Source: Cellulomonas chitinilytica
GTDB taxonomy: Bacteria > Actinomycetota > Actinomycetes > Actinomycetales > Cellulomonadaceae
DNA length: 64,000 nt
Assembly: GCF_016862675.1 (NCBI RefSeq)
Contig: NZ_BONK01000010.1
Span: 124,001 to 188,000 of the forward strand
Reading direction: 5' to 3'
Shown here: in pieces, positions 63,224 to 64,000 of the stretch
Position numbering within the stretch: the first letter of the stretch is position 1
Layout: each line of letters begins with the position of its first letter
Notes under the pieces: model-generated
Told to the model about the DNA's origin: nothing
Databases searched by the model: none
Seen by the model: the letters and a program-made list of their open reading frames with translations, nothing else
Made by a program: the position numbers and the translations under genes

Positions 63224-64000
63224 GTGCGCCTGGGGGCGGACCGGGTCCGCGTGCGGGTCCCCGCGACGAGCGCCAACCTCGGACCGGGCTTCGACGCGCT
63301 CGGCGTGGCCCTGGCCCTGCACGACGAGCTCGAGGTCCGCGCGCTCGGCACGCCGGGCGTCACCGTGGAGGTGACCGGCGAGGGTGAGGGCGAGGTCCCC
63401 GACGACGAGACGCACCTCGTCGTCCAGGCCCTGCGCGCGGCGCTCGACCACGTCGGCGCCCCGCAGACCGGCCTGCACCTGGTCTGCCACAACCGGATCC
63501 CGCACGGCCGCGGCCTCGGGTCGTCCGCCGCGGCGGTCGTCGCGGGCATCGTCGCCGCGCGCGAGCTCGTCGCGGAGCCGGACGCGCTGCCCGACGAGAC
63601 CGTGCTCGCCCTCGCGACCGCGATGGAGGGGCACCCGGACAACGCCGCCCCCGCGATCCTCGGCGGCGCGACCGTCGCGTGGACGGAGACGGGGACGGGT
63701 GTCGTCCGGGCGTCGCGGATCGCGGTCCACCCCGACGTGGTCCCGGTGGCCGTCGTCCCGTCGGTCCAGCTGTCCACGAAGGCGGCGCGGGGCGTGCTGC
63801 CGCGCACGGTGCCGCACGTCGACGCCGCGTTCCAGGCGGGCCGGGCGGCGCTGCTCGTCCAGGCGCTCGGGTCGGACCCGTCGCTGCTGCTGGCCGGCAC
63901 CGAGGACCGGCTGCACCAGGAGTACCGGCGCTCCGTCATGCACGACTCGATGGCGCTCGTCGACGTCCTGCGCGCCCGGGGCGTCGCGGCGGTCGTCTCG
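63224..64000 (+). CDS. thrB: Homoserine kinase, 3' end outside window
   Basis: The first 259 codons of a GHMP-family kinase that phosphorylates homoserine for ThrC. The N-terminal VRVPATSANLGPGFDALGVAL segment and the phosphate loop PHGRGLGSSAAAVVAG (about 93-108) are clear, as is the GHPDNAAPAILGG motif. GTG start directly follows thrC; a longer native protein is expected (about 300 residues), so roughly 40-60 residues lie beyond the window. Confidence 0.94.
   Translation, partial: MRLGADRVRVRVPATSANLGPGFDALGVALALHDELEVRALGTPGVTVEVTGEGEGEVPDDETHLVVQALRAALDHVGAPQTGLHLVCHNRIPHGRGLGSSAAAVVAGIVAARELVAEPDALPDETVLALATAMEGHPDNAAPAILGGATVAWTETGTGVVRASRIAVHPDVVPVAVVPSVQLSTKAARGVLPRTVPHVDAAFQAGRAALLVQALGSDPSLLLAGTEDRLHQEYRRSVMHDSMALVDVLRARGVAAVVS

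Overview
The window is a gene-dense stretch of very GC-rich actinobacterial chromosome. It fits a Cellulomonas-like member of the Micrococcales. The support is: pervasive G/C third positions and GTG/TTG starts; a secreted protein ending in a family 2 cellulose-binding module; AdhE; an EfeUOB iron system; an AccA3/AccD/AccE acyl-CoA carboxylase set; and gene neighbourhoods that match other actinobacteria (add/deoC/pmmB/PNP/lpdA; acc/maf/birA; argS-lysA-hom-thrC-thrB). I see no rRNA, CRISPR array, insertion sequence, integrase or phage gene. One tRNA (Arg, CCG) is present. The genus is an inference; nothing was searched.

Layout. 1-8.8 kb: nucleoside salvage (adenosine deaminase, deoxyribose-phosphate aldolase, phosphopentomutase-like phosphohexomutase, purine nucleoside phosphorylase), interrupted by a secreted DUF6055/beta-helix/CBM2 protein, then an LpdA-type flavoprotein. 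8.9-10.9 kb: an MFS exporter under two TetR-type operators, followed by a TetR gene. 10.9-18.6 kb: GH31 glycosidase, a duplicated-domain lipoprotein, a cell-wall-binding Ig/PG-binding protein, and a membrane-fused endonuclease/phosphatase. 18.6-22.4 kb: efeUOB behind a DtxR/IdeR-like iron box. 22.5-33.2 kb: biotin-dependent carboxylase neighbourhood (NUDIX, accA3, maf, VKOR, DUF885 peptidase, accE, an acidic unknown, accD, birA) and a class III adenylate cyclase. 33.2-43.9 kb: SRAP, aldo/keto reductase with a divergent MocR regulator, Bcr/CflA exporter, aminotransferase, coiled-coil lipoprotein, adhE. 44.1-45.6 kb: a frameshifted DUF222/HNH gene. 45.7-55.2 kb: GNAT, NhaP-type antiporter, a large GH67-like ectodomain fused to a polytopic membrane domain, MFS exporter, LLM flavoprotein, secreted beta-helix protein. 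55.4-64 kb: tRNA-Arg, GntR/FCD regulator with a divergent CynX-like transporter, then argS-lysA-hom-thrC-thrB (thrB runs off the end).

How the parts work together. The salvage genes take adenosine and purine (deoxy)nucleosides to free bases plus pentose phosphates, which DeoC splits. AccA3, AccD and AccE form a carboxylase that BirA biotinylates. LysA, Hom, ThrC and ThrB make lysine and threonine from aspartate semialdehyde-derived intermediates. EfeUOB imports iron under iron control. The most notable signals are: a recurring TANNNT-N6..8-start-codon architecture that predicts many leaderless mRNAs; four 11-bp direct repeats of the kind bound by OmpR/PhoP regulators upstream of the CBM2 protein; the unusual GH67-like membrane protein; and an acidic, His-rich unknown translationally coupled inside the carboxylase operon.
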